From NCBI GenBank assembly GCA_902573865.1, contig CACGLI010000001.1, positions 1-64,000 on the forward strand: DNA of 64,000 nucleotides, in the 5' to 3' direction. Made by a program: the position numbers and the translations under genes. Shown here in pieces: positions 8,178 to 18,949 of the stretch (position 1 is its first letter; every line of letters starts with the position of its first letter). The notes beneath the pieces were generated by a model, which was not told the DNA's origin, searched no databases, and saw only the letters and a list, made by a program, of their open reading frames with translations. This DNA comes from an uncultured Pelagibacteraceae bacterium (GTDB lineage Bacteria > Pseudomonadota > Alphaproteobacteria > Pelagibacterales > Pelagibacteraceae).

Positions 8178-10741
8178 TTTCTTTTACCTTTCTTTTTTGT
8201 TTTATCGTACTCCTTTCTTTTTTCTATTAATATTAATGCTTCATCCATGGTTAGTTCATTAGGATCTTTATCTTCTGGGATAGTTGCATTAAGAGATTTG
8301 TATTTAATGTAAGGTCCATATTGTCCTTTCATGACTTTAACAGGTTTTTTATCCTCTGGATGTTCACCTAAGTTTTTAATTTCAGAAGAGGAAATTCTAC
8401 CTGGTTTAGCTTCGGAGATAAGAGTAATAGCTCGATTTAGTCCTATGGTGAATAGATCTTCTACTGTTTCTAGTCTAGCTGATTTATTAGAGCATTTTAA
8501 ATATGGTCCAAATCTTCCAATATTAACCGTAATATTTTCTTTTAGGTCAGGATGCTCTCCTAAAATTTTTGGTAATGAGCACAAATATTTTGCTTTTTCT
8601 AAATCTACATCTTCGATATTTAATCCCTTTGGAATAGAAACATTTTTTAAATTTTCGTTTTCTTTTTTCTTTTTTGATTTTTTCTTAGGTTTTTCATCTT
8701 TTTCATTTATTTCGATTTCAAATTGTAAATAGGGTCCAAATCTACCATTCTTTAAAAAAATATTTTTGCCGAAAGAATTTTGACCTATTAATTTTGGTTC
8801 TGACAAATTTATCATCTGCGAAGCTTTAGTTTTTGATAAAGGTCTTGTAAACTTGCAATCAGGATAATTAGAGCAACCAATAAACGCACCTCCTCTAAAA
8901 CTATTTTTTAAACTTAATTTGCCGTTTCCACAAGCTTTACAATCTCTATCAATTTCATCATTCTTATCTTTTTCAAAAACTAAATCACCTAAGCTTTCAT
9001 TTAACATGTCTAAAACCTCTCGTGTTCTTATTTCTTTGACAGAACCCACATTAGAGTAAAAATCTTTCCAAAAATTTTCTAAAACTTTGATATAATCTGC
9101 TTTCCCACTGGTAATATCGTCTAATTGATCTTCTAAATCAGCTGTAAAATTATAATCAACATATTTTGCAAAAAGTTTTTCTAGAAATGCAGATAATAAT
9201 TTCCCTCTATCTGTTGGATGAAACCTTTTATTCATTAGTTCTACATAATTTCTTGTAGATAATACAGAAATTATGCTGGCATATGTTGATGGTCTACCAA
9301 TACCAAGTTCTTCTAACTTTTTGACTAAGCTTGCCTCAGAATATCTCGGAGGTGGATTTGTAAAATGTTGTTCATCAATTATCTCCTTTATATTTACACT
9401 ATCACCAATATTTACAATGGGTAAAATATTTTTTGCATCATCGTCATTTTCAGGAGCTGAATATATTTTAAGAAAACCATCAAATTTTAGTACTGATCCA
9501 TTAGCATTAAATATAATCGAGTGATCTTCAGAGGCAATCTGTATTGAGTTTCTGTCAAATTCAGCTGGGTTCATTTGAGATGAAAGGGCACGAGACCAAA
9601 TCAAATCATATAATTTCAATTGATCAGAACTCAAATATTTTTTTAAATTGTTTGGTTTTTTTCTAATATCAGTTGGGCGGATAGCCTCGTGAGCCTCTTG
9701 AGCATTTTTAGCTTTTTTTCCAGCATAACTATTTGGTGTTGTAGGTAAATATTTTGCACCGTGATTTTCTTCGATAAAATTTCTGAAATCAGATACAGCT
9801 TCTTTTGATATGTTTGTTCCGTCAGTCCGCATATAGGTGATCAAACCAACCGTGTCTCCCTCTATATCTATACCTTGGTAAAGCTTTTGAGCAATTTGCA
9901 TAGTTCTTGAAGCACCAAAACCATATTTACCTGAAGCTGTTTGTTGTAAAGTAGAAGTAGTAAAAGGTGCCAGAGGATTACGTTTAAAAACTTTGCTTGT
10001 TACATCTTTAATCTTATATTTCTTTTTTTTAATTTCTTCACTAGCTTTGTTAATTGAGTCTTTGTCCCTAAAAGTAAACCGTTCTATCTTATTATTTTTA
10101 AAAATGTTAATTTTAGAGTTAACTAAATTTAATTTTGAGTCTTGAAAGTTAATATTTAAACTCCAATATTCTTCTGGTTTAAAAGACTCTATCTCATGCT
10201 CTCTTTCTGTAATTAACTTTAAAGCTACAGACTGTACACGACCAGCTGATTTAGAGCCAGGGAGCTTCGTCCATAAAATCGGTGAAATATTAAACCCAAC
10301 TAAATAATCAAGTGCTCTTCTCGCAAGATAGGCATTGACTAAAGTATTTTCAATTTCTCTAGGATTGTTTATACCATTAAGTACAGCATTTTTAGTAATT
10401 TCATTAAATACAACTCTTTCTAGTTTTTTTCCCTTAAGTAATTTTTTATCTTCTAATACTTTTTTTACATGCCAAGCTATTGCTTCTCCCTCTCTATCAG
10501 GATCTGTTGCCAATATAATTTTATCACTTTCTTTAGCTGCATCTGTAATTTCTTTTAAGTATTTTTTTGAAAATGCATCTAACTCCCATTGCATCTCAAA
10601 ATTTTTTTCAGGGTCAACAGATCCGTTTTTAGAGGGTAAGTCTCTTATATGACCATAACTTGCTAAAACTATATAATCTTTACCTAAGTACTTATTTATC
10701 GTTTTAGCTTTTGCAGGACTTTCGACGACTACTAGATTCAT
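8174..10741 (-). CDS. topA: DNA topoisomerase I
   Basis: 855 residues. The TOPRIM domain is at the N terminus (MNLVVVESPAKAKTINKYLG; DPDREGEAIAWH). The catalytic Tyr is in GLITYMRTDGTNIS near residue 305. One four-Cys zinc ribbon (CKACGNGKL...CSNYPDC) lies near residue 610, then Cys-less C-terminal repeats (GRFGPYLK, GQYGPYIK) and a lysine tail. It relaxes negative supercoils. The upstream gap (10742-10814) has a consensus TTGACA on the minus strand. In many alphaproteobacteria dprA sits between plsY and topA; it is absent here. Confidence 0.97.
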   Translation of the reverse strand: MNLVVVESPAKAKTINKYLGKDYIVLASYGHIRDLPSKNGSVDPEKNFEMQWELDAFSKKYLKEITDAAKESDKIILATDPDREGEAIAWHVKKVLEDKKLLKGKKLERVVFNEITKNAVLNGINNPREIENTLVNAYLARRALDYLVGFNISPILWTKLPGSKSAGRVQSVALKLITEREHEIESFKPEEYWSLNINFQDSKLNLVNSKINIFKNNKIERFTFRDKDSINKASEEIKKKKYKIKDVTSKVFKRNPLAPFTTSTLQQTASGKYGFGASRTMQIAQKLYQGIDIEGDTVGLITYMRTDGTNISKEAVSDFRNFIEENHGAKYLPTTPNSYAGKKAKNAQEAHEAIRPTDIRKKPNNLKKYLSSDQLKLYDLIWSRALSSQMNPAEFDRNSIQIASEDHSIIFNANGSVLKFDGFLKIYSAPENDDDAKNILPIVNIGDSVNIKEIIDEQHFTNPPPRYSEASLVKKLEELGIGRPSTYASIISVLSTRNYVELMNKRFHPTDRGKLLSAFLEKLFAKYVDYNFTADLEDQLDDITSGKADYIKVLENFWKDFYSNVGSVKEIRTREVLDMLNESLGDLVFEKDKNDEIDRDCKACGNGKLSLKNSFRGGAFIGCSNYPDCKFTRPLSKTKASQMINLSEPKLIGQNSFGKNIFLKNGRFGPYLQFEIEINEKDEKPKKKSKKKKENENLKNVSIPKGLNIEDVDLEKAKYLCSLPKILGEHPDLKENITVNIGRFGPYLKCSNKSARLETVEDLFTIGLNRAITLISEAKPGRISSSEIKNLGEHPEDKKPVKVMKGQYGPYIKYKSLNATIPEDKDPNELTMDEALILIEKRKEYDKTKKKGKRK

Positions 10742-10754
10742 GATTTATATCTTT

Positions 10755-10779
10755 ATTTGAATAAACCAAGATTTGTCAA
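10755..10779 (-). promoter_or_regulatory. Possible sigma70-type promoter for topA
   Basis: On the minus strand a perfect -35 box TTGACA occupies 10779-10774. Downstream, at 17-18 base spacing, only a weak -10 (ATAAAG/TAAAGA) is found, about 15-20 bases before the topA start. It sits in the 73-base plsY-topA gap, one of the few gaps in this operon. The -35 is seen directly; promoter function is inferred. Confidence 0.3.
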
Positions 10780-10814
10780 ATAAATTTAATTGAATGTATA
10801 AAAAAACCTTGAAT

Positions 10815-11393
10815 TTAAAGATTAATTTTATTTTCAGTACCTGATTTCAATCGTCCAATATTAGTTCTATGACTGTAAATAATAAGTACTAAAAAAAAAA
10901 ATAACATAATTGACTCATTGAATCCTTCAAAATAAACATTTAGCAATAGAACTATCAATGAAGAAACTAAAGAACCTAGCGAGACATATTTAGTCATAAA
11001 TATTATAGTCAACCAACTTAAAATGAATACTAGTGCATAAAAAAAGTTTAGACCAAATAAAATTCCTAAATAAGTAGCAACACCCTTGCCGCCTCTAAAT
11101 TTTAACCATATTGGAAATAAATGACCGAGAAATACTAATACAGCTGATAAAAAGAAATAATCTGAAAAAAATCTGATCGTAATCATAACTGCTAAATAAC
11201 TTTTTAGACCATCCATTATTAAAGTTAAGAAACCTAAGACCTTACCACCAGATCTTAAGACATTAGTAGCTCCAATATTCCCTGAGCCAGACTTTCTAAT
11301 ATCTTTTTTAAGAAATGTATTTGTAAGAATTAATCCAAAAGGAATAGATCCTAATAAATAAGAGTAAATGCTGATAAAAAAAATCTCTTGCAT
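10815..11393 (-). CDS. plsY: Glycerol-3-phosphate acyltransferase PlsY
   Basis: 192 residues, polytopic. Family motifs visible are SYLLGSIPFGLILT, GSGNIGATNVLRSGG near residue 36 and KFRGGKGVAT near residue 100. PlsY transfers acyl from acyl-phosphate to glycerol-3-phosphate in the inner membrane. Its partner PlsX, which makes acyl-phosphate, is encoded at 45833-46867. The start directly abuts the stop of the pyrC-like gene, in the pyrB-pyrC-plsY order known from alphaproteobacteria. Confidence 0.95.
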   Translation of the reverse strand: MQEIFFISIYSYLLGSIPFGLILTNTFLKKDIRKSGSGNIGATNVLRSGGKVLGFLTLIMDGLKSYLAVMITIRFFSDYFFLSAVLVFLGHLFPIWLKFRGGKGVATYLGILFGLNFFYALVFILSWLTIIFMTKYVSLGSLVSSLIVLLLNVYFEGFNESIMLFFFLVLIIYSHRTNIGRLKSGTENKINL

Positions 11394-12680
11394 TTAGCTA
11401 TATACTAACTGACCTTTTAAAAATGTCATTAATACTTTACCTTGAAGAGATTTATTCTCAATGGCTGCATTTTTTGATTTTGATTTCAGCTTATTAGCAT
11501 CCACTTTCCACGGTTTATCAGGGTCAAAAATACATATATCTGCATCGGATCCAACTTTTAAGGTTCCTTTATCAATTTTAAGTATCTTAGCAGGATTGAT
11601 TGTTAACAACTCTATCAATTTTAAAAGATCAACAGACTTATTATGATAAAGCTCAAGAGCTAAAGGCAACAATGTTTCTACCCCAATTGAGCCTGAGGCT
11701 GCTTGAGCAAAAGGAAGTCGTTTACTTTCCTCATCCTCAGGTTTATGAGCAGATACAATAACATCGATAAGATCAGAGTTTATTGCAGTGATTAAAGATT
11801 TTCTATCATTTTCAGATCTAAGGGGAGGTGCAAACTTTAAGAAAGTTTTAAAGTCACCAATATCGTTATCATTCAAGGATAAATGGTTAATGGATACTCC
11901 AGTGGTAAATTTTTTTCCATTTTTTTTATTTTTTTTTATTACCTCAACAGATTTCTGAGATGAAATTTGATTTATGTGATATCTGCAAGGAAATTCCTCA
12001 AGTAAAGTAAGATCTCTTTCAATAATTATTTTTTCTGCAATCGATGGAATACTTTGTAACCCTAATCTAGTAGCTATTTCTCCTTCATTAATACATCCAT
12101 TCTTTGATAGTTCATAATCTTCAACATGTTGCATTATAAGGACACCCATATCAGATGCGTAGTCCATAATTCGGGACATAATTTCTGTATTTTGTATTGC
12201 TTGATAAGGATCTGTGAAAGCAATAATTCCTCTAGAATTTAGCAATCCGAATTCAACCATTTCTCTTCCAGCCATTTCTCTTGTTAAACAAGCTGCTGGA
12301 AAAATGTTTAGGTTTGACTTATCCCTTCCTCTCCTAATAATAAAGTCCACCATAGATACATTGTCAATTAAGGGCTTTGTATTAGGCATGGTAACAACAG
12401 AAGTTACTCCTCCGGCCAAAGCTGCTTGAGTTAACGTTCTAAAATTCTCTTTATATTCAAATCCAGGCTCTCCAACAAAAACATTCATGTCAATTATTCC
12501 AGGTATTGCAATTCTTTTATCACAATCAAATTCTTCGGTTTTATTTGATGATTTTGAAATTTTAACATTTTTTCCTAAATCTTTTATTTTACCATTATCA
12601 TCGATAAGAATACTGCCTATCTCATTAATCTTTTGTGATGGATCAATTATTCTGCAATTTTTTAATATTTTTTCTTTCAT
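11394..12680 (-). CDS. Dihydroorotase-like protein lacking metal ligands (PyrC')
   Basis: 428 residues of the amidohydrolase fold, collinear with long-type dihydroorotase. The zinc-binding HxH motif is replaced (N66 and F68 in [10 protein letters not shown]). The usual DHAPH-type motif reads [10 protein letters not shown], and the 'AHxS' region reads NQISSQ. Catalysis is therefore unlikely. The same pattern is familiar from alphaproteobacterial proteins annotated as PyrC next to pyrB, and from pseudomonad PyrC', which supports assembly of aspartate transcarbamoylase. It overlaps pyrB by four bases, consistent with a stoichiometric partner. A separate active dihydroorotase should exist elsewhere. 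Confidence 0.85.
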   Translation of the reverse strand: MKEKILKNCRIIDPSQKINEIGSILIDDNGKIKDLGKNVKISKSSNKTEEFDCDKRIAIPGIIDMNVFVGEPGFEYKENFRTLTQAALAGGVTSVVTMPNTKPLIDNVSMVDFIIRRGRDKSNLNIFPAACLTREMAGREMVEFGLLNSRGIIAFTDPYQAIQNTEIMSRIMDYASDMGVLIMQHVEDYELSKNGCINEGEIATRLGLQSIPSIAEKIIIERDLTLLEEFPCRYHINQISSQKSVEVIKKNKKNGKKFTTGVSINHLSLNDNDIGDFKTFLKFAPPLRSENDRKSLITAINSDLIDVIVSAHKPEDEESKRLPFAQAASGSIGVETLLPLALELYHNKSVDLLKLIELLTINPAKILKIDKGTLKVGSDADICIFDPDKPWKVDANKLKSKSKNAAIENKSLQGKVLMTFLKGQLVYS

Positions 12681-13621
12681 TTACAATATAATTTGAGGCA
12701 AGCCATTCTAACTGCCACTCCAAGTTCGACTTGTTCTTTAACTAAACTAACATTTATATCGTCAGCTAATTTAGTATCTATTTCTACACCTCTATTCATA
12801 GGACCAGGGTGCATTACTAACGCATCTTTGCTTGCAAATTTTAATTTTTCAGGAGTAAGTCCAAAATACTCGTAGTACTCCCTTTTGGACGGCAAAAAGG
12901 ATCCCTGCATTCTTTCATTTTGTAATCTTAACATCATAACAATATCACATGACTCCAACCCTTTTTTCATACTCGTAAACGCTTTAACTCCAAGCTGTTC
13001 GATTGAATCTGGCATTAAAGTTTTCGGGGCAATAACATTTACTTCTGCCCCTAACATATTCATTAAGTAAACATTTGATCTGGCAACTCTAGAGTGTTTT
13101 ATGTCACCGCAAATTGCAATTTTAAGTCCCTCAATTTTCCCTTTTCGATTTATAATTGTTAGAGCATCAAGTAATGCTTGAGTAGGGTGTTCTCTTCTTC
13201 CATCTCCTGCGTTTATCACAGAACAATTAACTTTTTGTGAAAGAAGATTTGGTGCACCAGAGTCTTGATGCCTAACAACAATTAAATCTGGATGCATAGC
13301 ATTAAGTGTCATTGCAGTATCAATAAGTGTTTCACCCTTTTTTAACGCAGAGTTATTCATATTCATGGTCATAACATCAGCACCTAATCTTTTGCCGGCT
13401 AAGTCAAAAGAACTTTGTGTTCTAGTTGACGGTTCAAAAAATAAATTGATTTGAGTTTTTCCTCTTAAAGTATCCAATTTCTTGGTATTACTCCTATTTA
13501 ATTTAATAAAAGCTTTTGCCTCATTAAGAATTTTTTGTGCTTCTAAAATTGATAAATTTTGGATACCTAAAAGATGTTTGGGTGAGTTTTTAATAGCTGA
13601 AGTCTTTTTTATTACTGCCAT
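12677..13621 (-). CDS. pyrB: Aspartate carbamoyltransferase catalytic chain
   Basis: 314 residues from the ATG at 13621; an in-frame TTG nine bases upstream is less likely. Carbamoyl-phosphate binding motif [12 protein letters not shown], then [10 protein letters not shown] and [12 protein letters not shown], and C-terminal [12 protein letters not shown] are all intact. It commits carbamoyl phosphate and aspartate to pyrimidine synthesis. No regulatory chain pyrI is present; the ATGA-coupled PyrC-like gene is the probable structural partner. Confidence 0.95.
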   Translation of the reverse strand: MAVIKKTSAIKNSPKHLLGIQNLSILEAQKILNEAKAFIKLNRSNTKKLDTLRGKTQINLFFEPSTRTQSSFDLAGKRLGADVMTMNMNNSALKKGETLIDTAMTLNAMHPDLIVVRHQDSGAPNLLSQKVNCSVINAGDGRREHPTQALLDALTIINRKGKIEGLKIAICGDIKHSRVARSNVYLMNMLGAEVNVIAPKTLMPDSIEQLGVKAFTSMKKGLESCDIVMMLRLQNERMQGSFLPSKREYYEYFGLTPEKLKFASKDALVMHPGPMNRGVEIDTKLADDINVSLVKEQVELGVAVRMACLKLYCK

Positions 13622-13656
13622 TAAAATCAACTCTATAGGCCTTTTGCAAGATCATA

Positions 13657-14121
13657 TCAAGTATTATTTTTAGATAGATAATCTAAAGCACCTTGCAGAA
13701 TGAATTGTGCTGCATTTTGGTCCAATTTTTGCACCTTTTTACTTACATTTATATCTAAATTACTAGATAAATTAAAAGCACCCTCGCTTGAGAGTCTTTC
13801 ATCCCACATAGTGATATTTTGTGTAACATCTTTTGATAGGTTTAAAGCTAAATCTTTTGCCGATTGAGACGAGGGACTTACGGATCCGTCCATATTTACT
13901 GGATTACCAACTATGATACCTTTTATTTTATTTTCAAGGACTATTTTCTTAATTTCAGCCAAAAAATTAGAATAATCTTTTTTAATAATCGTTTTGTATG
14001 GTGTGGCAACTATTTTATCTTCATCCGAAATAGCTATTCCCACACGCTTTTTTCCAGGATCAATGCCTATAAGCCTTGATTTTTTGTCTAATTTTTTCTT
14101 AAATTCCTCTATATCCAACAT
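13657..14121 (-). CDS. ruvX: Putative pre-16S rRNA nuclease / Holliday junction resolvase-like YqgF
   Basis: 154 residues, RNase H-like fold. It starts the fold with LIGIDPGKKRVGIAISDE (first catalytic Asp), has GIIVGNPVNMDGS and ends with WDERLSS and DQNAAQFILQGAL. The family processes the 5' end of pre-16S rRNA in E. coli and was earlier proposed as a resolvase. It is the first gene of the minus-strand pyrB cluster and is divergent from gatC. Confidence 0.9.
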   Translation of the reverse strand: MLDIEEFKKKLDKKSRLIGIDPGKKRVGIAISDEDKIVATPYKTIIKKDYSNFLAEIKKIVLENKIKGIIVGNPVNMDGSVSPSSQSAKDLALNLSKDVTQNITMWDERLSSEGAFNLSSNLDINVSKKVQKLDQNAAQFILQGALDYLSKNNT

Positions 14122-14175
14122 CTATTTTTTATATTTTATGATATTAATTTCCTATATAAATAACATAAATCACAA

Positions 14176-14463
14176 ATGTCCATAGATAAAGATAAAATTA
14201 AACATATAAGTAAGTTAGCTAGAATATCTTTAGATTCAAAAAAATCTGACTCTTTAGCCAAAGATTTATCATCTATATTTAAATTTATAGAGCAATTAAA
14301 TGAATTAAATACAGACAAGGTAGAGCCATTATCTTCAATTATAAATTCACCGCTCAGGTCAAGAGAAGATAAAATAGATGATGGTAAAATAAGAGATAAA
14401 ATTCTTGAGAATTCACCAAAAAAAAATGAGGAATTTTTTGTTGTTCCAAAGGTAATTGAATAA
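14176..14463 (+). CDS. gatC: Aspartyl/glutamyl-tRNA amidotransferase subunit C
   Basis: 95 residues, the usual size. The helix pattern [18 protein letters not shown] and the later [22 protein letters not shown] fit GatC. It clamps GatA and GatB in the enzyme that converts misacylated Glu-tRNA(Gln) and Asp-tRNA(Asn) to the correct amides. The stop overlaps the gatA start by one base (TAATG). Confidence 0.93.
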   Translation: MSIDKDKIKHISKLARISLDSKKSDSLAKDLSSIFKFIEQLNELNTDKVEPLSSIINSPLRSREDKIDDGKIRDKILENSPKKNEEFFVVPKVIE

Positions 14464-15920
14464 TGTCAGAAGTAGTCAATAAGAATTTATCTGAAATAAT
14501 AGAGTTAATAAAAAAAAAAGAAATTAAATCCGAGGAGCTTACAAATCTTTATATAGATAGAGCAAATAAAAGTAAAAAGCTTAATTCTTATATAACAACC
14601 TGTTTTGAATATACCACTCAAAAAGCAAAAGAATTTGATAAAAAACCGAATTTTAATTCTTTGCTCCCAGGAGTTCCATTAGCAGTAAAGGATCTTTTCT
14701 GCACTAATGGATTTAAAACTACCGCTGGAAGTAAAATGCTTGAAAATTTTGTGCCTAAATATGAGTCCACTGTTACAGAAAATTTATGGAAAGAGGGAGC
14801 AATTTTACTTGGTAAATTAAATTGTGATGAATATGCAATGGGATCATCAAATGAAACAAGTTATTTTGGAAATGTTATAAATCCAATAGCTAGGGACACT
14901 GTCCCTGGCGGATCATCTGGAGGATCTGCATCTGCACTTGCAGCCGATTTAACTCCCGCAACGATTGGAACAGATACAGGTGGGTCAATAAGACAACCCG
15001 CATCCTTCACTGGTACTGTCGGTTTAAAACCAACTTATGGACTATGTTCACGCTGGGGAATAGTTGCGTTTGCCTCATCACTTGATCAAGCTGGTCCGAT
15101 GACTAAATCTGTCAAAGACTGTTCAATTATGTTAGAGGCTATGGCCGGATTTGATAAAAAAGACTCTACATCTATAGATAAAAAAAAAGAAAACTATTCA
15201 AAAAATTTAAAAACTAACATCAAAGGAATCAAAATTGGAATTCCAAAAGAATATAGAGTTGAAAAAATGCCAAAAGAAATTGATGAATTATGGAACAAGG
15301 GAAAAAGTATTTTGAAAGACTTAGGTGCTGATATTGTTGATATTTCTCTTCCACATACAAAGTATGCACTTCCGACATATTATATAGTTGCACCTGCCGA
15401 AGCATCATCAAATTTGGCTAGATATGATGGAGTAAAGTATGGTTATAGATCATCCAGAGGAAATGATTTAATCGAGATGTATGAGAATACAAGATCCGAA
15501 GGATTTGGAGACGAGGTTAAAAGAAGAATCTTAATTGGCACTTATGTTTTATCATCAGGATACTATGACGCTTATTATCTTAAAGCTCAAAAAGTTAGAC
15601 AGCTTATTAAAAAAGATTTTGATGAAAATTTTGGTAAGGTAGATGCTATTTTGACACCTTCAACACCAAGTTCTGCATTTAAAATTGGTGAAAAGACCGA
15701 TAACCCTATATCCATGTATCTCAATGATATATTTACAGTACCAGTAAATTTAGCTGGTTTACCTGCAATATCGATACCCGCAGGCTTAGATAAAAAGGGT
15801 TATCCACTAGGTTTACAGTTAATTGGAAAGACTTTAGATGAACAAAATATATTGAATGTGGCCTATGCTTTTGAAAAAAATTGTAATTTTAAAAATGAAA
15901 TAAAAAATTGGTGGTTATGA
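14463..15920 (+). CDS. gatA: Aspartyl/glutamyl-tRNA amidotransferase subunit A
   Basis: 485 residues. The amidase signature contains the Ser-cisSer-Lys triad: Lys in LAVKDLFCT, serines in [16 protein letters not shown] and [14 protein letters not shown]. GatA releases ammonia from glutamine and channels it to GatB. Its last codons overlap the gatB start (ATGA). A 10-A run lies at 14510-14519 near the N terminus. Confidence 0.97.
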   Translation: MSEVVNKNLSEIIELIKKKEIKSEELTNLYIDRANKSKKLNSYITTCFEYTTQKAKEFDKKPNFNSLLPGVPLAVKDLFCTNGFKTTAGSKMLENFVPKYESTVTENLWKEGAILLGKLNCDEYAMGSSNETSYFGNVINPIARDTVPGGSSGGSASALAADLTPATIGTDTGGSIRQPASFTGTVGLKPTYGLCSRWGIVAFASSLDQAGPMTKSVKDCSIMLEAMAGFDKKDSTSIDKKKENYSKNLKTNIKGIKIGIPKEYRVEKMPKEIDELWNKGKSILKDLGADIVDISLPHTKYALPTYYIVAPAEASSNLARYDGVKYGYRSSRGNDLIEMYENTRSEGFGDEVKRRILIGTYVLSSGYYDAYYLKAQKVRQLIKKDFDENFGKVDAILTPSTPSSAFKIGEKTDNPISMYLNDIFTVPVNLAGLPAISIPAGLDKKGYPLGLQLIGKTLDEQNILNVAYAFEKNCNFKNEIKNWWL

Positions 15921-17386
15921 GCAAAGATAAATTTGATTATTTTATAAAAGGAGAGAGAAACAAGTATGAGGTAATAATTGGCTTGGAAGTTCATGCTCAA
16001 GTATCTTCAAAATCAAAACTTTTCTCTGGTTCTGCAACTAAATTTGGAGCTGAACCTAATAGCCAAGTAAGTCTTATAGATTCAGCTTTTCCTGGTATGC
16101 TTCCAGTTATAAATAAAGAGTGCATAAATCAAGCCATTAGGACTGGTTTAGGACTAAATGCTAAAATTAATAATAATTCTGTGTTTGATAGAAAAAACTA
16201 TTTTTATGCAGACCTTCCTCAAGGTTATCAGATCTCGCAGTATAAAAATCCTATCGTTGGTGAAGGTAAAGTTTTATTAGATATGCCATATGGTTCAAAG
16301 GAGATTGGTATTGAAAGACTTCATCTAGAACAAGATGCAGGTAAAAGTATTCACGATATGGATCCATCAAGTACTTATGTAGATTTAAATCGCTCTGGTA
16401 TTGCACTAATGGAAATTGTAAGTAAACCAGATCTTCGATCTCCAGAAGAAGTTAATGCTTACATAAAAAAACTTAGAACTATAATGAGATATCTAGGAAC
16501 TTGTGACGGTAATATGCAGGAGGGCTCATTAAGAGCTGATGTAAATGTATCAGTAAGACAATTAGGAGATAAAAAATTTGGAACAAGATGTGAGATAAAA
16601 AATGTAAATTCAATAAAATTTATGCAAATGGCAATAGAATACGAAGCTAAAAGGCAAGTTGAGTTATTAGATGAAGGAAAAAAAATTGAGCAAGAAACTA
16701 GACTTTTTGATACAAAAAAAAATGAGACAAGATCAATGAGATCAAAAGAGAATGCTCATGATTATAGGTATTTTCCAGATCCTGATCTTTTGCCTCTCAA
16801 AATTGAACAAAAATTAATAGATGATTTAAAAAAATCTTTACCAGAGTTACCTGATAATAAAAAAGAGAGATTTATGAGAGATTACGGACTAAATTCATAT
16901 GAGGCGAATGTACTAGTTTCTGAAAAAGAAATTTCAAATTATTATGAAGAAGTTGCAAAATTATCTGATAAAAAACTTGCAGCCACATGGATGATGGGAG
17001 ATCTATTTGCAATGCTAAATGATAAAGGACTTAATATATCTAAATCGCCTATCTCTGCTAAAAATTTTGCAGAATTAGTTCAATCAATAAAAACAGGGGA
17101 AATTTCTGGAAGAATAGCAAAAGAAGTTTTTGAGTTAATGGTAGAGAGCGGAGATAACCCTAAAAAAATTATCGAGTCAAAAGGCATGAAACAACAAAGT
17201 GACCCCAAAGAATTAGAAAAAATTATTAATGAAATATTAACTAAGAACAAAGATAAAGTTGATCAGTATAAGTCTGGTAAAGAAAAATTATTTGGTTTTT
17301 TTGTTGGTCAAGTTATGAAAAAATCAGGGGGAAAAGCCAATCCTCAATTAACAAACGAAATCTTAAAAAAACTCTTAAAAGGCTAA
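15917..17386 (+). CDS. gatB: Aspartyl/glutamyl-tRNA amidotransferase subunit B
   Basis: 489 residues from the ATG at 15917, which overlaps the gatA stop as ATGA; an in-frame TTG at 15908 is less likely. Motifs visible are [29 protein letters not shown] and [10 protein letters not shown], with a C-terminal YqeY-like helical tail domain (about 340-489). GatB phosphorylates the misacylated aminoacyl-tRNA and transamidates it. It completes a gatC-gatA-gatB operon. Confidence 0.97.
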   Translation: MSKDKFDYFIKGERNKYEVIIGLEVHAQVSSKSKLFSGSATKFGAEPNSQVSLIDSAFPGMLPVINKECINQAIRTGLGLNAKINNNSVFDRKNYFYADLPQGYQISQYKNPIVGEGKVLLDMPYGSKEIGIERLHLEQDAGKSIHDMDPSSTYVDLNRSGIALMEIVSKPDLRSPEEVNAYIKKLRTIMRYLGTCDGNMQEGSLRADVNVSVRQLGDKKFGTRCEIKNVNSIKFMQMAIEYEAKRQVELLDEGKKIEQETRLFDTKKNETRSMRSKENAHDYRYFPDPDLLPLKIEQKLIDDLKKSLPELPDNKKERFMRDYGLNSYEANVLVSEKEISNYYEEVAKLSDKKLAATWMMGDLFAMLNDKGLNISKSPISAKNFAELVQSIKTGEISGRIAKEVFELMVESGDNPKKIIESKGMKQQSDPKELEKIINEILTKNKDKVDQYKSGKEKLFGFFVGQVMKKSGGKANPQLTNEILKKLLKG

Positions 17387-17388
17387 CT

Positions 17389-18042
17389 ATGCCTAAAAAA
17401 TTGGATTTAACTGATAATCTTGAAAAATATATTATTGATCACTCAGAAAAATTATCTAATATTCAGAATGAAATCATTCAGCATAATATTAGTTTAGGAG
17501 ATCAGCAAAGATTACAAATATCTATATCACAAGCTCAATTTCTACAAACATTAATAAAAGTTTCAAATGTAAAAAGAATTTTAGAGATTGGTAGTTTTAC
17601 TGGATTTAGCGCTTTATCTATGGCTATGGCACTTCCTGCTGATGGAATTTTAATTAGTTTAGATAGAAATCATAAATTTAGCAACAAGGCTAAATACTTT
17701 TATGATAAAGCCAAAGAAAAAAGGATCAAACAAATTATCAAACCAGCTTTAGAGAGTTTGAAAGAATTAAAAATTACAAAAAAATTATTCGATTTAATTT
17801 TTATCGACGCTGATAAAGAAAATTACCTAAATTATTATGAGTCTTGTATGGATTTGATAGATAAAAAAGGTCTTATAATTATTGATAATGTATTATGGCA
17901 CGGTGAAGTTGCCGAGGACTCAAATAATGACAAATTTACAAATATTATAAGGGATTTTAATAATCATGTTAAAAAAGATAAAAGGATTACAAAGAACATA
18001 ATTCCTATTGGTGATGGGTTAACTATTTGTATTAAAAAATAA
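17389..18042 (+). CDS. SAM-dependent O-methyltransferase, catechol/caffeoyl-CoA type
   Basis: 217 residues, the common size of small class I O-methyltransferases. The SAM-binding loop is ILEIGSFTGFSALSMAMALP near residue 64. The metal-binding region has LIFIDADKENYLNYYE and IIDNVLWHGEVAE. The family methylates hydroxyls, sometimes on tRNA (TrmR) or small aromatics; substrate cannot be told here. It lies three bases after gatB and overlaps trhO by one base, so it shares their transcript. Confidence 0.8.
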   Translation: MPKKLDLTDNLEKYIIDHSEKLSNIQNEIIQHNISLGDQQRLQISISQAQFLQTLIKVSNVKRILEIGSFTGFSALSMAMALPADGILISLDRNHKFSNKAKYFYDKAKEKRIKQIIKPALESLKELKITKKLFDLIFIDADKENYLNYYESCMDLIDKKGLIIIDNVLWHGEVAEDSNNDKFTNIIRDFNNHVKKDKRITKNIIPIGDGLTICIKK

Positions 18043-18947
18043 TGTTCACTATTTCTGGATTTTACAAGTTTAAAAAGCTTAATTTCTTAAAAAAATTCAA
18101 AATTTATCTAGAAAGCGAAATATCAAATACTAGCATTAGAGGATCAATTATAATCTCGTCCGAAGGTATTAATGGGTCTATTGCAGGCAATAGCAAAGAT
18201 ATTTTAAAAATTTTAAAATTAATAAAAAAAGAATTTAAATTCACAGAATTTGATAGTAGCAATATTTCTACAAGCCGTTTTCAACCATTTCACAAAGCAA
18301 AAGTAAAGGTAAAAAAAGAAGTTGTACCACTTGGGTTAAAAATTAAGTGTGAAAGCATAAGACATAATAGGTACTTGTCTGGAAAATCTTGGAATAAACT
18401 AATTACAAAAAAAAAAACTCTTGTGATTGATGTAAGAAAACCCTTTGAATATAATGTTGGCACTTTTAAAAATGCAGTGAATCCAAATATACAGAACTTT
18501 CGAGATTTTCCTAAATTTTTAAATAAAGTCAATAAAACTAAACCTGTTGCTATGTTCTGTACTGGAGGTATAAGATGTGAAAAGGCATCAATTTTTTTAA
18601 AAAAAAAGGGTTTCAAAAATGTGTTTCAATTAAAAGGTGGAATAATTAATTATCTTAACAAAACAAAAAAAAAAGATAGCTTATGGAAAGGCGAATGTTT
18701 TGTTTTTGATAATAGAGTTTCTTTAAAGCATAAATTAAAACAAGGAACTTTTTCAATTTGTGGGGGTTGTCGGAAACCTATATCAACAAACGATAAGAGA
18801 TCAAAAAAATATGAAGAGGGTGTTTCTTGTGAAAGGTGTTATGACACACTATCAAGTTTGCAAAAATCAAGATTTCGAATGAGACAAAATCAAATTAATC
18901 TTGCCAAAAAAGCGGGAAAGAAGCATAAGTTTCAAAAGGAATATTAA
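18042..18947 (+). CDS. trhO: tRNA uridine(34) hydroxylase (rhodanese-like)
   Basis: 301 residues of the YceA/UPF0176 family. An N-terminal acylphosphatase-like domain (SSEGINGSIAG) precedes a rhodanese domain with active-site Cys in MFCTGGIRCEKAS near residue 172. A Cys-rich tail follows (ICGGCRKPIS, SCERCYD). TrhO makes 5-hydroxyuridine at tRNA position 34 using O2. An 11-A run lies at 18407-18417 inside the frame. Confidence 0.9.
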   Translation: MFTISGFYKFKKLNFLKKFKIYLESEISNTSIRGSIIISSEGINGSIAGNSKDILKILKLIKKEFKFTEFDSSNISTSRFQPFHKAKVKVKKEVVPLGLKIKCESIRHNRYLSGKSWNKLITKKKTLVIDVRKPFEYNVGTFKNAVNPNIQNFRDFPKFLNKVNKTKPVAMFCTGGIRCEKASIFLKKKGFKNVFQLKGGIINYLNKTKKKDSLWKGECFVFDNRVSLKHKLKQGTFSICGGCRKPISTNDKRSKKYEEGVSCERCYDTLSSLQKSRFRMRQNQINLAKKAGKKHKFQKEY

Positions 18948-18949
18948 AT

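Noticed and set aside
8331-8732. 133-codon plus-strand frame opposite topA
   Set aside because: Antisense to the conserved C-terminal repeats of topA, Ser/Phe-rich as expected for the complement of a lysine-rich gene, no start signals.
13864-14079. Open frame on the plus strand opposite ruvX
   Set aside because: It lies wholly antisense to a clear ruvX gene and has no family resemblance; treated as a chance frame.
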